NCBI RefSeq assembly: GCF_003001935.1
Contig: NZ_PVNG01000016.1
Coordinates: 186,001 to 250,000, forward strand
Source: Nonomuraea fuscirosea
GTDB lineage: Bacteria; Actinomycetota; Actinomycetes; Streptosporangiales; Streptosporangiaceae
Direction of reading: 5' to 3'
Length of the DNA: 64,000 nt
Below the pieces are notes generated by a model. That model made no database searches and was not told where the DNA came from. It worked only from the letters and a program-made list of their open reading frames with translations. The first letter of the stretch is position 1, and the number at the start of each line of letters is the position of its first letter. A program made the position numbers and the translations under genes. Below, piece by piece: positions 1-8,323 of this stretch.

Positions 1-6
1 CCGTGC

Positions 7-1236
7 TCACCAGTCGTGGACGGTGCCGTCCTTGAGCCGGTTGAACGGCAGGTAGGCCGGCTGGTACGGGAACCGCGCCGCGGCCTGCTCGTCGAGCTCC
101 ACCCCGAGCCCCGGCAGCTCACCCGGATGCAGGTAGCCGTCCTCGAAGGTGAACGACTGCCGGAACACCTCGTTGGTCGCCGCCCCGTGCTGCATGTACT
201 CCTGGATGCCGAAGTTGTGGATCGCCAGGTCCAGGTGCAGCGCCGCGGCCATGCCGACCGGGGAGATGTCGGTCGGGCCGTGGATGCCGGACTTGATCTG
301 GTACTGGGCGGCGAAGTCGAGCAGCTTGCGCATGGCCGTGATGCCGCCGGTGTGGGTGACGGCCGAGCGCACGTAGTCGATGAGCTGCTCGCGGATCAGC
401 GTCTGGTAGTCCCACACGGTGTTGAACACCTCGCCGATCGCCAGCGGCGTGGTCGTGTGCTGCCGCACCAGGCGCAGCGCGTCCTGGTTCTCCGCCGGCG
501 TGCAGTCCTCCAGCCAGAACAGGTCGTACGGCTCCAGCGCCTTGCCCAGCCTGGCCGCCTGGATCGGCGTCATCCGGTGGTGCCCGTCGTGCAGCAGCGG
601 CAGCTCGGGACCGAACTCGTTACGCACCGCCTCGAAGACGCCGGGCAGGTGACGCAGGTAGGCGCGGGTGTCCCAGTCCTCCTCGGCGGGCAGCGGGGTG
701 CGCTGGGCCGGCTCGTAGTCGTAGCGCTTGCCGTCCACGCTGGGCTGGGCGGCGACGCCGTACACGGCGTTGATGCCCGGCACGGAGGTCTGCACCCGGA
801 TCGAGCGGTAACCCTGCTCCAGGTGCCGGCGGATCGAGTCGAACAGCTCCTGCTCGTCCCGGCCCGAGGCGTGCCCGTACGCCATGATCCCGGTCCTGGA
901 GGCGCCGCCGAGCAACTGGTAGAGGGGCATCCCGGCGGCCTTGGCCTTGATGTCCCACAACGCCACGTCCACGGCCGCGATGGCGGCCATGGTGACGGGC
1001 CCGCGCCGCCAGTACGCCGAGCGGTAGAGGAACTGCCACGTGTCCTCGATGCGGTGCGCGTCCCGCCCGATCAGCAGGGGGACGACGTGGTCGGCCAGGT
1101 AGGAGGCGACCGACAGCTCGCGCCCGTTGAGGGTGCCGTCGCCCAGCCCGGTGATCCCGTCATCCGTGGTGATCTTCAAGGTGACGAAGTTGCGGTCCGG
1201 ACTGGTGACGACGACGTCCGCGGCGATGATCTTCAC
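7..1236 (-). CDS. manD: Mannonate dehydratase-type enolase superfamily enzyme
   Basis: Removes water from a C6 sugar acid (D-mannonate or a relative) to give a 2-keto-3-deoxy acid in the cytosol. The protein has 409 residues, the usual ManD/RspA length. A capping domain (about 1-120) precedes the barrel. Family residues are visible: HDGHHR near residue 215, WLEDC and IGEVFN carrying metal-binding acids, a His in GIHGPTDISP, and GIQEY near the end. The GTG start follows GAGAAAGG at 7-nt spacing. It is the last gene of a leftward operon with a DgoD-like enzyme and an ABC importer, which supports sugar-acid use. The exact substrate (mannonate, gluconate, or a weakly active RspA-type role) cannot be read by eye. 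Confidence 0.85.
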   Translation of the reverse strand: MKIIAADVVVTSPDRNFVTLKITTDDGITGLGDGTLNGRELSVASYLADHVVPLLIGRDAHRIEDTWQFLYRSAYWRRGPVTMAAIAAVDVALWDIKAKAAGMPLYQLLGGASRTGIMAYGHASGRDEQELFDSIRRHLEQGYRSIRVQTSVPGINAVYGVAAQPSVDGKRYDYEPAQRTPLPAEEDWDTRAYLRHLPGVFEAVRNEFGPELPLLHDGHHRMTPIQAARLGKALEPYDLFWLEDCTPAENQDALRLVRQHTTTPLAIGEVFNTVWDYQTLIREQLIDYVRSAVTHTGGITAMRKLLDFAAQYQIKSGIHGPTDISPVGMAAALHLDLAIHNFGIQEYMQHGAATNEVFRQSFTFEDGYLHPGELPGLGVELDEQAAARFPYQPAYLPFNRLKDGTVHDW

Positions 1237-1267
1237 AAGGGTGCCTTTCTCACAACAGGAACGGGGC

Positions 1268-2416
1268 TCACCATTCCGCGAACGAGCCGTCGCGGTGCCG
1301 CCAGATCGGGCCGCGCCAGGCGTGCCCCCGCTTGTCGGCGGCGCGGACCGAAGCCTCGTCGATCTCGATGCCCAGGCCGGGCGCGGTCAGCCGCTCGATG
1401 TGGCCGTCCGCGAACGCCAGCGCGGCCCGGTCGACGCAGTAGTCGAGCACGTCGGCGCCCCGGTTGTAGTGGATGCCGATGCTCTGCTCCTGGATCAGGT
1501 AGTTCGGCGTGGCGAAGCCCACCTGGAGGCAGGCGGCCAGCGCGATCGGGCCGAGCGGGCAGTGCGGGGCGAGCTGCACGTCGTACACCTCGGCCAGGGC
1601 GGCGATCTTGCGTACCTCGGTGATACCACCGGCGTGCGCGAGGTCCGGCTGGGCGACCGCGATGCCGGCCTGCAGCACGGGCAGGAACTCCTGCCGGCTG
1701 TAGAGCCGCTCCCCGGTCGACACCGGGACCGGCGTCGAGCGGACGAACTCGCCGATGAGGTGCGAGTTCTCCGGGACGACCGGCTCCTCCAGGAACAGCG
1801 GCCGGTACGGCTCCAGCAGCGGCGCCAGCCGGCGGGCGTTGGCCAGGGTGAAGCGCCCGTGCAGGTCCACGGCCACGTCGCGGGTGTCGCCGAGCACCTC
1901 GCGGGCGGCGGCCACCCGGGCGACCACGGCGTCCAGCTCGGCGACCGAGGCGAGCGGGCTCATCCGGCCGGAGGCGTTCATCTTCACCGCGGTCAGCCCG
2001 GCCTCGACCTGGGCGGAGATGTGGTCACGCACCTCGCTGGGCTCGTCGCCGCCGACCCAGCCGTACACGCGGATCCGGTCCCGGACCGGGCCGCCGAGCA
2101 GCTGGTGCACCGGCGCGCCGAAGTGCCTGCCGGCGATGTCCCACAGCGCCTGGTCCAGGCCCGCCACGGCGCTGGCCAGAATGGGCCCGCCCCGGTAGAA
2201 CGAGCCCTTGGTCATCACCTGCCAGTGGTCCTCGATGCGCAGCGCGTCCCGGCCGATCAGCAGCTCGGCGAGCTGGTGCACGGCGGTGCGCACGGTCTCG
2301 GAACGTCCCTCGCAGGTGGCCTCGCCCCAGCCGACGACGCCGGAGGCGGTCTCGACCCGGACGAAGAGCCAGCGGGGGGCGACCAGGAAGGTCTCGACGC
2401 GCGTGATGGTCGTCAT
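1268..2416 (-). CDS. dgoD: Galactonate dehydratase-like enolase superfamily enzyme
   Basis: Predicted to dehydrate D-galactonate or a related aldonate to its 2-keto-3-deoxy form. The 382 residues equal the length of E. coli DgoD. Catalytic landmarks are VDLHGRFT and LFLEEPV (metal acids), STGERLYSR (third metal acid), APHCPLGP (catalytic His) and IQEQSIGIHYN. It starts 4 bp after the stop of the upstream permease and ends 31 bp before the manD-type gene, so one transcript is likely. Having two different acid sugar dehydratases behind one importer suggests that a uronate- or aldonate-containing polymer is the source. Specificity is inferred from family resemblance only. Confidence 0.82.
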   Translation of the reverse strand: MTTITRVETFLVAPRWLFVRVETASGVVGWGEATCEGRSETVRTAVHQLAELLIGRDALRIEDHWQVMTKGSFYRGGPILASAVAGLDQALWDIAGRHFGAPVHQLLGGPVRDRIRVYGWVGGDEPSEVRDHISAQVEAGLTAVKMNASGRMSPLASVAELDAVVARVAAAREVLGDTRDVAVDLHGRFTLANARRLAPLLEPYRPLFLEEPVVPENSHLIGEFVRSTPVPVSTGERLYSRQEFLPVLQAGIAVAQPDLAHAGGITEVRKIAALAEVYDVQLAPHCPLGPIALAACLQVGFATPNYLIQEQSIGIHYNRGADVLDYCVDRAALAFADGHIERLTAPGLGIEIDEASVRAADKRGHAWRGPIWRHRDGSFAEW

Positions 2417-2420
2417 GCCG

Positions 2421-3236
2421 TCAGCCCTTGGTCGCGCCGGCGGTCAGGCCGGAGACGACGTACTTCTGCACGAACAGGGCGATCACCATGATGGGCAGCG
2501 TGACCACGGTGGTCGCGGCCATCAGGCCGCCCCAGTCGATGCTGGCGTACCCGACGAAGTCGAAGATCGCCACGGGCAGGGTCTTGGTGTCCGCGTCGGA
2601 CAGCACCAGAGCGAACATGAAGTTGTTCCAGGAGAAGATGAACGACAGGATCCCCGCGGTGGCGATCCCCGGCACCGACAGCGGCAGCGTGATCCGCCGG
2701 AACGCGCCCACGTGGGTCAGCCCGTCGACCAGCGCCGCCTCCTCCAGCTCCTCCGGCAGGCTGTCGAAGTAGCCCATCATGATGTAGACCACCAGCGGCA
2801 GCGACACGAACATGTGGCTGATGATCAGCACCCCGAAGCCGCCGACCATCTTCAGGTTGGAGAAGACGTAGAACCAGGGCACCAGCAGCGACACGCCGGG
2901 GATGACCCGCGCCATCAGCACCACCAGCGCCGACTTGCGCATGTTGAACCGGCTCATCGAGTACGCCGCCGGCACGCCCAGGATCAGCGAGGCCACGGTC
3001 GCGGCGAACGCCACCCAGAGGCTGTTGAGGATGAACTCGATGTAGTTCGCCTGCTGCAGCACGGTCGCGTAGTTGGCCAGGGTGGGGACGAAGGCCAGCG
3101 CCTTGCCGGGGTCGTAGATGTCGACGTTCGTCTTGAACGACGCGGCGACCATCCAGACCAGCGGCGCGATCAGCCCGAGCACCACGACCGTGAGCGCCAC
3201 CCCCCGGAACACCTGGTACGAGGTCCGGGGTCTCAT
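2421..3236 (-). CDS. Sugar ABC transporter permease (MalG-like)
   Basis: Second membrane subunit of the carbohydrate importer, 271 residues with about six membrane segments. The cytoplasmic EAA loop is clear (EELEEAALVDGLTHVGAFRR, then ITLPLSVPG). The ATG lies inside the stop of the preceding permease (ATGA overlap, 3233-3236), which fixes the start and implies coupled translation. No ATPase gene is present in the operon, so the importer probably borrows a shared MsiK-like ATPase encoded elsewhere, as is usual in actinomycetes (family knowledge, not seen here). Confidence 0.93.
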   Translation of the reverse strand: MRPRTSYQVFRGVALTVVVLGLIAPLVWMVAASFKTNVDIYDPGKALAFVPTLANYATVLQQANYIEFILNSLWVAFAATVASLILGVPAAYSMSRFNMRKSALVVLMARVIPGVSLLVPWFYVFSNLKMVGGFGVLIISHMFVSLPLVVYIMMGYFDSLPEELEEAALVDGLTHVGAFRRITLPLSVPGIATAGILSFIFSWNNFMFALVLSDADTKTLPVAIFDFVGYASIDWGGLMAATTVVTLPIMVIALFVQKYVVSGLTAGATKG

Positions 3237-4174
3237 CGCTGGGCCTCCTTGCGCCGGGTGGTCAGGGCCCACATCGCCCCGATGATGATGAGGAAGAAGA
3301 GGATGAGGACGGTGGAGGAGACGCCGTACTCGTTGTAGTCGAAGCTGAGGCCGTAGGCGTACACGTTGAGCGTCTCGACTTCGTGGAAGGAGCCGCCGCC
3401 GCGGCCCTTGGTGGCGTACAGGATGTCGAAGGTCTTCAGCGCGTCGATGCCGCGCAGCAGGATCGCCACCGTCAGCGTCGGCATCAGCAGTGGCAGCGTG
3501 ACGTGCCGGAAGCGCTGCCAGGTGCTGGCGCCGTCGATGCGCGCCGCCTCCTGCGGCTCCTCCGACAGCGAGGTGAGGCCGGCCAGCAGGATCAGCACCA
3601 CCATCGGCGTCCACTGCCACACGTCGATGAAGATCGTCGTGGGCAGGGCCGTGTGCTGGCCGGCCAGCCACGGCTGCGGCCCGATGCCGACCCAGCCGAG
3701 CGCCTGGTTGGCCAGGCCGATGTTCGGGTCGAAGATGAGCCGCCACATCATGCCGACCGCGACGGGGGTGGCGACCAGCGGCAGCAGCACGGCGACCCGG
3801 ACCCAGCGCTCGCCCTTGAACGGCCGCCACAGCAGCAGCGCGATCGCCATCCCCAGGACCACCTCGAACAGCAGCGCCACGACGGTGAACGTGGCGGTCC
3901 GCCCGACGGCCGGCCAGAACCGTTCGACGTCGGTGAGCACGTCGAGGTAGTTCCGCAGGCCGATGAACTCGCTCTCCGCCCGCACGGACCCTTCGGCGTC
4001 GGTCAGGCTGAGGTAGCCGGTCCAGGCCAGGGGGAAGATGAGCAGCGCGGCCACGAACGTCATCGCGGGCGCGGCGAACAGCCACTTGCGGTGGTGATCG
4101 ACCCAGCGGGCCCAGCCGGGCGTGGCGGGGGTGGCGGCGGCGCCGGGCGGCGCCTTGGTGGTGGTCGTTGCCAT
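3233..4174 (-). CDS. Sugar ABC transporter permease (MalF-like)
   Basis: First membrane subunit of the importer, 313 residues with about six membrane helices beginning near residue 30 (WLFAAPAMTFVAALLIFPLA). The EAA motif is EEPQEAARIDGASTWQRFRH followed by VTLPLLMP. A Thr/Ala/Pro-rich cytoplasmic tail precedes helix 1. It lies 72 bp downstream of the solute-binding protein gene, with a strong hairpin in that gap, and overlaps the next permease by 4 bp. Confidence 0.93.
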   Translation of the reverse strand: MATTTTKAPPGAAATPATPGWARWVDHHRKWLFAAPAMTFVAALLIFPLAWTGYLSLTDAEGSVRAESEFIGLRNYLDVLTDVERFWPAVGRTATFTVVALLFEVVLGMAIALLLWRPFKGERWVRVAVLLPLVATPVAVGMMWRLIFDPNIGLANQALGWVGIGPQPWLAGQHTALPTTIFIDVWQWTPMVVLILLAGLTSLSEEPQEAARIDGASTWQRFRHVTLPLLMPTLTVAILLRGIDALKTFDILYATKGRGGGSFHEVETLNVYAYGLSFDYNEYGVSSTVLILFFLIIIGAMWALTTRRKEAQR

Positions 4175-4206
4175 GAGGTCTCCAGATGAGGCGGGACTGC
4201 GGAAGG

Positions 4207-4239
4207 ACGCGGGCGACGGGCCGTGCCCGTCACCCGCGT
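4207..4239 (-). promoter_or_regulatory. Intercistronic stem-loop between binding protein and permeases
   Basis: A 14-bp inverted repeat with one mismatch (arms 4207-4220 and 4226-4239, loop 4221-4225) starts 7 nt past the stop codon of the binding-protein gene. No T-run follows. Hairpins at this place in importer operons commonly stabilise the upstream message or trim read-through, giving more binding protein than permease. That role is an inference from position. Confidence 0.55.
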
Positions 4240-4246
4240 GCGCCGC

Positions 4247-5542
4247 TTACCTGGCCTCGTCGTCCAGGAACTTCTGGAACGCGGTGTTGGCGGCATCGGC
4301 CGACGCCGCGGCGTCCTTGCCGGTGATGGCGTCCACGATCGGCTGGCCGACGATCTCGCGCGACTCGGCGACCTTCACGACCAGCGGGCGGTCATGCCCC
4401 ACGCCGGTCTTGGTGCTGGCCGCGATGGCGTCGGCGAGGTCCTTCGGGAACGTCGAGGTGCCCTCGGGGTTGGCCCAGACGGAGGTGCGGGCGCCCGGCA
4501 CGCCGGACTTCTGCTGCGCCAGCGTCTGGTCCTTGCCGGTGGCCCACTCGATGAACTTCCACGCGTTGGCGGTGTTCTCGGAGCTGGCGTTGACGCCCAG
4601 CGCCCACGACGGGATGTTGTACGGCTTCGAACCGGCCGGGCCGGCGGGGAACGGCGCGAAGCCGACCTGGTCCGACACCTTGGACTTGGCCGGGTCGGTG
4701 GCGTTCTTGTACAGGGAGTTCGCCTCGGTGTAGAAGGCGGCCTTGCCCTGGGTGAAGATGGCCATCGCCTCGGGCCAGCCCATGTCGGTGCTGACGTTCG
4801 CCGGTCCCGAGTCCTTGATCAGGCCGCCGTAGAAGGCGTACGCCTGCTTGGCCGCGTCGCTGGCCACCGCCGACTTGCCGCCGCCGTCGACGAAGTCGCC
4901 GCCGAAGCTGTACAGGAAGCTCGAGAACTGGGTGACCGCCGTGGACTTGCCGGTACGGGCGACGAACCCGGCGACGCCGGGGTCGGCCGCCTTGATCTTG
5001 GCGGCGGCGGCCTTCAGCTCGTCGAGGGTCTTCGGCGCGGCGTCCAGGCCGGCCTTCTCCAGCAGGTCCTTGCGGTAGTACAGGACCTCCTGCTCGGTGA
5101 TGATCGGCACACCGACCGGCTTGCCCTCGTACGTGGTGGCCTCGGTCGGGCCGGCCTGGAAGTCGGCGAAGTCCCAGTTCGCGTTGGCCTTCACCTGGTC
5201 CGACAGGTCCGCCAGGTACTTGTTCTTGGCGAAGAGCTTGCCCTCCTGGAGGGGCCGGTACATCATCACGTCGATGTCGGACGAGCCGGCGTTGAGCTTG
5301 ACGTTGTACTGGTCGGAGAGCTGGTCCTCGCCGAGCTGGGTGACCTCGACCTTGAGCCCGGACTGCTTCTCGAACTCGGGCAGCGCCTTCTTGATGTTGT
5401 CGGTCCACACGTGGTTGGCCAGCGTGACCCGGACCGTGGTCGATCCGCCCTCACCGCCGCCGTCGCCACCGCCGCCGCACGCGGACAGGCTCATGGCCAC
5501 AACCACGGCCAGAGATGGACCGATTATCGATCGATGTCGCAC
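4247..5542 (-). CDS. Extracellular sugar-binding lipoprotein of the ABC importer
   Basis: Captures the sugar outside the cell and delivers it to the two permeases. It has 431 residues from the GTG at 5542, chosen because AAAGGCGAG lies just upstream and because this start gives a clean signal peptide ending in the lipobox LSAC (Cys near residue 22), followed by a Gly-rich linker. The body has the family-1 binding protein pattern (LAGIT-type regions, a QVGFAPFPAGPAGSKPYN segment, and a closing WKFIEWATG block). An upstream in-frame ATG at 5602 would place charged residues ahead of the signal sequence and is unlikely. Confidence 0.9.
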   Translation of the reverse strand: MRHRSIIGPSLAVVVAMSLSACGGGGDGGGEGGSTTVRVTLANHVWTDNIKKALPEFEKQSGLKVEVTQLGEDQLSDQYNVKLNAGSSDIDVMMYRPLQEGKLFAKNKYLADLSDQVKANANWDFADFQAGPTEATTYEGKPVGVPIITEQEVLYYRKDLLEKAGLDAAPKTLDELKAAAAKIKAADPGVAGFVARTGKSTAVTQFSSFLYSFGGDFVDGGGKSAVASDAAKQAYAFYGGLIKDSGPANVSTDMGWPEAMAIFTQGKAAFYTEANSLYKNATDPAKSKVSDQVGFAPFPAGPAGSKPYNIPSWALGVNASSENTANAWKFIEWATGKDQTLAQQKSGVPGARTSVWANPEGTSTFPKDLADAIAASTKTGVGHDRPLVVKVAESREIVGQPIVDAITGKDAAASADAANTAFQKFLDDEAR

Positions 5543-5617
5543 GTCATCTCGCCTTTCGTCATGGTCGCCGCCCCCCGGTAGAGCGCCACGCATCCGTAAC
5601 ATCCGTTTAATGTCGGG

Positions 5618-5671
5618 ATGCTAGGCCAAAAAAGCTGACTTATTCAAGTATCGACGTTCAATTGATATGCT
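5618..5671. promoter_or_regulatory. Divergent overlapping promoters of importer operon and fadR-type gene
   Basis: Leftward: -35 TTGAAT (5642-5647), 18-bp spacer, -10 TAGCAT (5618-5623). Rightward: -35 TTCAAG (5643-5648), 17-bp spacer, -10 TATGCT (5666-5671), placing the start of transcription at or next to the GTG at 5678. The two -35 boxes overlap on opposite strands, so the promoters should exclude each other. The palindrome TCAATTGA (5658-5665) sits in the rightward spacer and is a candidate operator for the GntR protein. Confidence 0.5.
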
Positions 5672-5677
5672 TTGTCC

Positions 5678-6439
5678 GTGACCCAGTCCTCCCCCAGGGG
5701 CGCATCGAGCCCACAGACCCCTGCCGAGGCTGGGCTTCATGCTCGTGTCCTCGACGAACTCGGCACCGTCATCTGCAACGGCGACCCGCCCGCCGGCGCC
5801 GTCCTCAGCATCGAAGACCTGGTCGACCGCTACCAGGTCTCCCGCTCGGTGATCCGCGAGGTGCTGCGGGTGCTCGCCTCCATGGGACTCGTCGAGACCC
5901 GGCGCCGCGTCGGCATCATGATCCAGCCCGCCGAGGCGTGGAAGGTCTTCGATCCGCAGGTGATCCGGTGGCGGCTGGCCTCGGACGACCGCATGGCGCA
6001 GATGCGCTCGATCACCGAGCTGCGTACGGCGATCGAGCCGTACGCGGCCTGGCTGGCCGCCGAACGCGTGCACGACGACGCGGCGAGCGACTTAGTGGGA
6101 CTCGCCGGCAAGATGTGGGCCGCCGGCAAGGCGGGTGACGAGGCCCGCTTCCTCGACCTGGACATCGACTTCCACCGGCGGGTGCTGGTCGCCTCGGGCA
6201 ACGAGATGTTCGCCGAGCTCCAGCTGATCGTGGCCGAGGTGCTGGCCGGCCGCCACCACTACCACCTGATGCCGCACTATCCCGACGAGGAGGCGCTGCA
6301 GCTGCACACCGACGTGGCCCACGCCATCCAGCGCCGCGACGGCGAGCGGGCCAGGCGGGCCATGGTGCGGATCATGGAGCAGGGGTTCGCCGAGATGAAG
6401 TCGATGTGGGAGCGGATCGCCGAGCCCGGCGGGGAATGA
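5678..6439 (+). CDS. FadR-subfamily GntR transcriptional regulator
   Basis: Probable repressor of the adjacent sugar-acid operon. It has 253 residues: an N-terminal winged helix (about 20-90; YQVSRSVIREVLRVLASMGL is the recognition part) and an all-helical FCD ligand domain with the expected metal ligands (DIDFH, and His residues in HLMPHY and LHTDVAH). The GTG at 5678 is preferred over TTG 5672: no ribosome-binding site is visible and the -10 box fits a leaderless mRNA starting at this GTG. Its 3' end is duplicated in tandem (6421-6492), including the stop codon. The inducer is probably a sugar acid of the pathway. Confidence 0.88.
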   Translation: MTQSSPRGASSPQTPAEAGLHARVLDELGTVICNGDPPAGAVLSIEDLVDRYQVSRSVIREVLRVLASMGLVETRRRVGIMIQPAEAWKVFDPQVIRWRLASDDRMAQMRSITELRTAIEPYAAWLAAERVHDDAASDLVGLAGKMWAAGKAGDEARFLDLDIDFHRRVLVASGNEMFAELQLIVAEVLAGRHHYHLMPHYPDEEALQLHTDVAHAIQRRDGERARRAMVRIMEQGFAEMKSMWERIAEPGGE

Positions 6440-6492
6440 CGCGCCGAGCCCGGCGGGGAATGACGCGCCGAGTCCGCCGCGAATGAGCGGCG
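6421..6492. repeat. 24-bp tandem repeat across the fadR-type stop codon
   Basis: Two perfect 24-bp copies (6421-6444, 6445-6468) and a diverged third (6469-6492). Each perfect copy contains the end of the reading frame with its TGA. Because 24 is a multiple of three, the extra copy would be read in frame if the stop were suppressed. Confidence 0.9.
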
Positions 6493-6545
6493 CCCGCCCC
6501 GGGCCGGGCGGGCGTCCGGTCGGGGGGTGCTCGGCCGGGTGGCGT

Positions 6546-7184
6546 TCAGGCCGTCGGTGAGAGCGGGCGGCCGGGCAGCAGCCGGGCGGGCGGCGGGAGC
6601 GGGGTGGCGCCGGGGGCGGCGCGCAGCGCCTGGATGGTCAGCGCGGCGAAGCGCCGGGAGGCCGCCACCCGGCCGGCCGGTGAGGCGGCCTGGAGGCCGT
6701 TGTTGGCCATGAGGACGAGCACCAGGTCGTCCAGGACGAAGTCGGCGCGCAGCCGCCCGGCCGCCTTGGCCCGGCGGGCCAGCTCGGAGATCGCCTCCAG
6801 CGTGCGCCCCCGGCTCGCCGCGAAGTCGATCGCGCCGGGGAAGGTGGCCATGAAGGCCGCGGTGAAGCCCCGGTCGCGGGCGTGCAGTTCACAGATCCGC
6901 TCGATCACGTGGCAGAAGCCGCGCCACGGATCAGGTTCGTCGAGCCCTCCGGTGACGATGACCTCGCAGGCGCGCATCTGGTCCGCGAACGCCTCGGTGG
7001 CCAGCGTCTCCTTGGTCGGGAAGCGCCGGTAGAGCGTGGCGGGGCCGACTCCGGCGCGGCGCGCGATCTCCCGCATCGGCACGTTCAGGCCCTCGGCGGC
7101 GAACACCGCGCGGGCGGCCTCCAGGATGCGTTCGCGGTTGTCGAGGGCGTCGGAGCGCAGCTTGTGAGTCAAACGGTCGTTCAC
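6546..7184 (-). CDS. TetR-family transcriptional regulator
   Basis: 212-residue regulator, probably repressing the divergent oxidoreductase gene. The N-terminal helix-turn-helix lies around residues 15-60 (MREIARRAGVGPATLYRRFP). The C-terminal half has the helical pattern of the SbtR-like class (FVLDDLVLVLMANNGLQAA). Two GTG starts are possible, 7184 and 7193; neither has a strong ribosome-binding site. The palindrome at 7194-7203 just upstream is a likely autoregulatory operator. Confidence 0.85.
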   Translation of the reverse strand: MNDRLTHKLRSDALDNRERILEAARAVFAAEGLNVPMREIARRAGVGPATLYRRFPTKETLATEAFADQMRACEVIVTGGLDEPDPWRGFCHVIERICELHARDRGFTAAFMATFPGAIDFAASRGRTLEAISELARRAKAAGRLRADFVLDDLVLVLMANNGLQAASPAGRVAASRRFAALTIQALRAAPGATPLPPPARLLPGRPLSPTA

Positions 7185-7193
7185 CGTTCTCAC

Positions 7194-7203
7194 TTTAGCT
7201 AAA
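7194..7203. promoter_or_regulatory. Palindrome TTTAGCTAAA, candidate TetR operator
   Basis: A perfect 10-bp palindrome in the gap between the divergent TetR and oxidoreductase genes, immediately upstream of the TetR start. Its AT content stands out from the surrounding GC-rich DNA. Position and symmetry suggest the operator of the neighbouring TetR; binding is not shown. Confidence 0.45.
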
Positions 7204-7269
7204 CGGACGGGGGCGTCCACTAGTGTCCTCAGCGCTCTGAGAGAACGCCTCGACCGGCAGGAGACGATG

Positions 7270-8241
7270 ATGAAGGCAGTGGCCATCCAGACGTTCGGCG
7301 GCCCGGAAGGACTCGCGGTCATCGACGTGCCCGACCCGAGCCCCGCCGCGGGCCAGGTGGTGATCGCCACCGAGGCGATCGGCGTCGGCGGTGTCGACGC
7401 CTTGATCCTCAGCGGCGCCCTGGCCGGGTACGGCTTCCAGGAGGGGCACATCCCGGGCGGCGAGGTGGTGGGCACCGTGACCGCCGTGGGCGAGGGCGTG
7501 GATGCGTCCTGGCGCGGCCGGCGCGTGTGGGCGTTCACCGACGGGGGCGGCGGCTACGTGGAGCAGGCCGTCGCTCCGGCCTCGGCGCTCGTCCCGCTCC
7601 CCGCGGACGTGTCCGCCGCCGATGCGGTGACCCTGGGGAGCTCCGGCACGGTGGCCCGCTTCGGTCTCCGCCATGCCCGTTTCGTTCCCGGCGAGTCCGT
7701 GCTGGTGCGCGGCGCGGCCGGCGGCATCGGCATCATGGCGGTCCAGCTCGCGGCGCGTGACGGCGCCGGCGTGGTGGCGGTCACGACGTCGTCGGCCGAG
7801 CGGGGCGACCGGCTGCGCAAGCTCGGCGCGACCCACGTGCTGGATCGTTCCGGCGAAGGGGACGAGGGGGCTCCGGAGGCGTACGACGTCATCATCGACA
7901 TCGTCGCCGGCGCGGGCCTGCCGTCGTTCTTCGCCAAGCTCAACCCGAACGGGCGCATGGTGGCCCTGGGCGCGGTCGCGGGCTTTCCGCCGGCGGACTT
8001 CGGCATGGAGGTGTTCGCGGCGTTCCGCAGGTCGCTGTCGTTCGCGGTCTTCAGCGCGGACTCCGTGTCCCACGACGACCGGCGCGCCGCGACCGCCGGC
8101 CTGCTGGCCGCGGCGGGCCGGGGCGAGCTGGAGGCGGTGGTGCACGAAGTGCTGCCCTTGGAGCAGGCCGCATTGGCACACCGGAAGATGAACGCCGGCG
8201 AGGTGTTCGGCCGGCTCGTGCTGACCCCTTCGACCGGCTGA
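7270..8241 (+). CDS. MDR-family NADPH:quinone oxidoreductase-like enzyme
   Basis: Medium-chain reductase without the zinc Cys/His ligands, so quinone-reductase or enoyl-reductase chemistry is likely. It has 323 residues: a GroES-like substrate domain, then a Rossmann fold with VRGAAGGIGIMAVQLA near 145-160. Two ATG codons lie in tandem (7267, 7270). AGGAG at 7259-7263 is 6 nt from the second, which I therefore prefer. It is divergent from the TetR gene, the usual arrangement for a TetR-controlled oxidoreductase. A 25-bp duplication spans its stop codon. Confidence 0.85.
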   Translation: MKAVAIQTFGGPEGLAVIDVPDPSPAAGQVVIATEAIGVGGVDALILSGALAGYGFQEGHIPGGEVVGTVTAVGEGVDASWRGRRVWAFTDGGGGYVEQAVAPASALVPLPADVSAADAVTLGSSGTVARFGLRHARFVPGESVLVRGAAGGIGIMAVQLAARDGAGVVAVTTSSAERGDRLRKLGATHVLDRSGEGDEGAPEAYDVIIDIVAGAGLPSFFAKLNPNGRMVALGAVAGFPPADFGMEVFAAFRRSLSFAVFSADSVSHDDRRAATAGLLAAAGRGELEAVVHEVLPLEQAALAHRKMNAGEVFGRLVLTPSTG

Positions 8242-8275
8242 CGCGGTCAGGCCGTCGCGCGGCTGACGCCGTCAG
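8235..8275. repeat. 25-bp-period duplication spanning a stop codon
   Basis: CGGCTGACGCGGTCAG at 8235 recurs with one mismatch at 8260. The first copy contains the TGA of the oxidoreductase gene. Each copy also holds a small inverted repeat (CTGAC, 3 nt, GTCAG), so the pair could form weak hairpins between the convergent genes. Confidence 0.7.
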
Positions 8276-8323
8276 ACCGGAGCCACGTTGGCGGGGGCCG
8301 GTCGCGGTTGGTCTGGGGGCTGG

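Noticed and set aside
16..1623. Long open frames antisense to the two dehydratase genes
   Set aside because: They are Arg/Gly/Val-rich mirror frames caused by high GC; the opposite strand encodes complete enolase-family enzymes with all motifs.
8235..8275. Bidirectional terminator between convergent oxidoreductase genes
   Set aside because: The stems are only 5 bp with 3-nt loops and no T-runs; the duplication explains the symmetry better.
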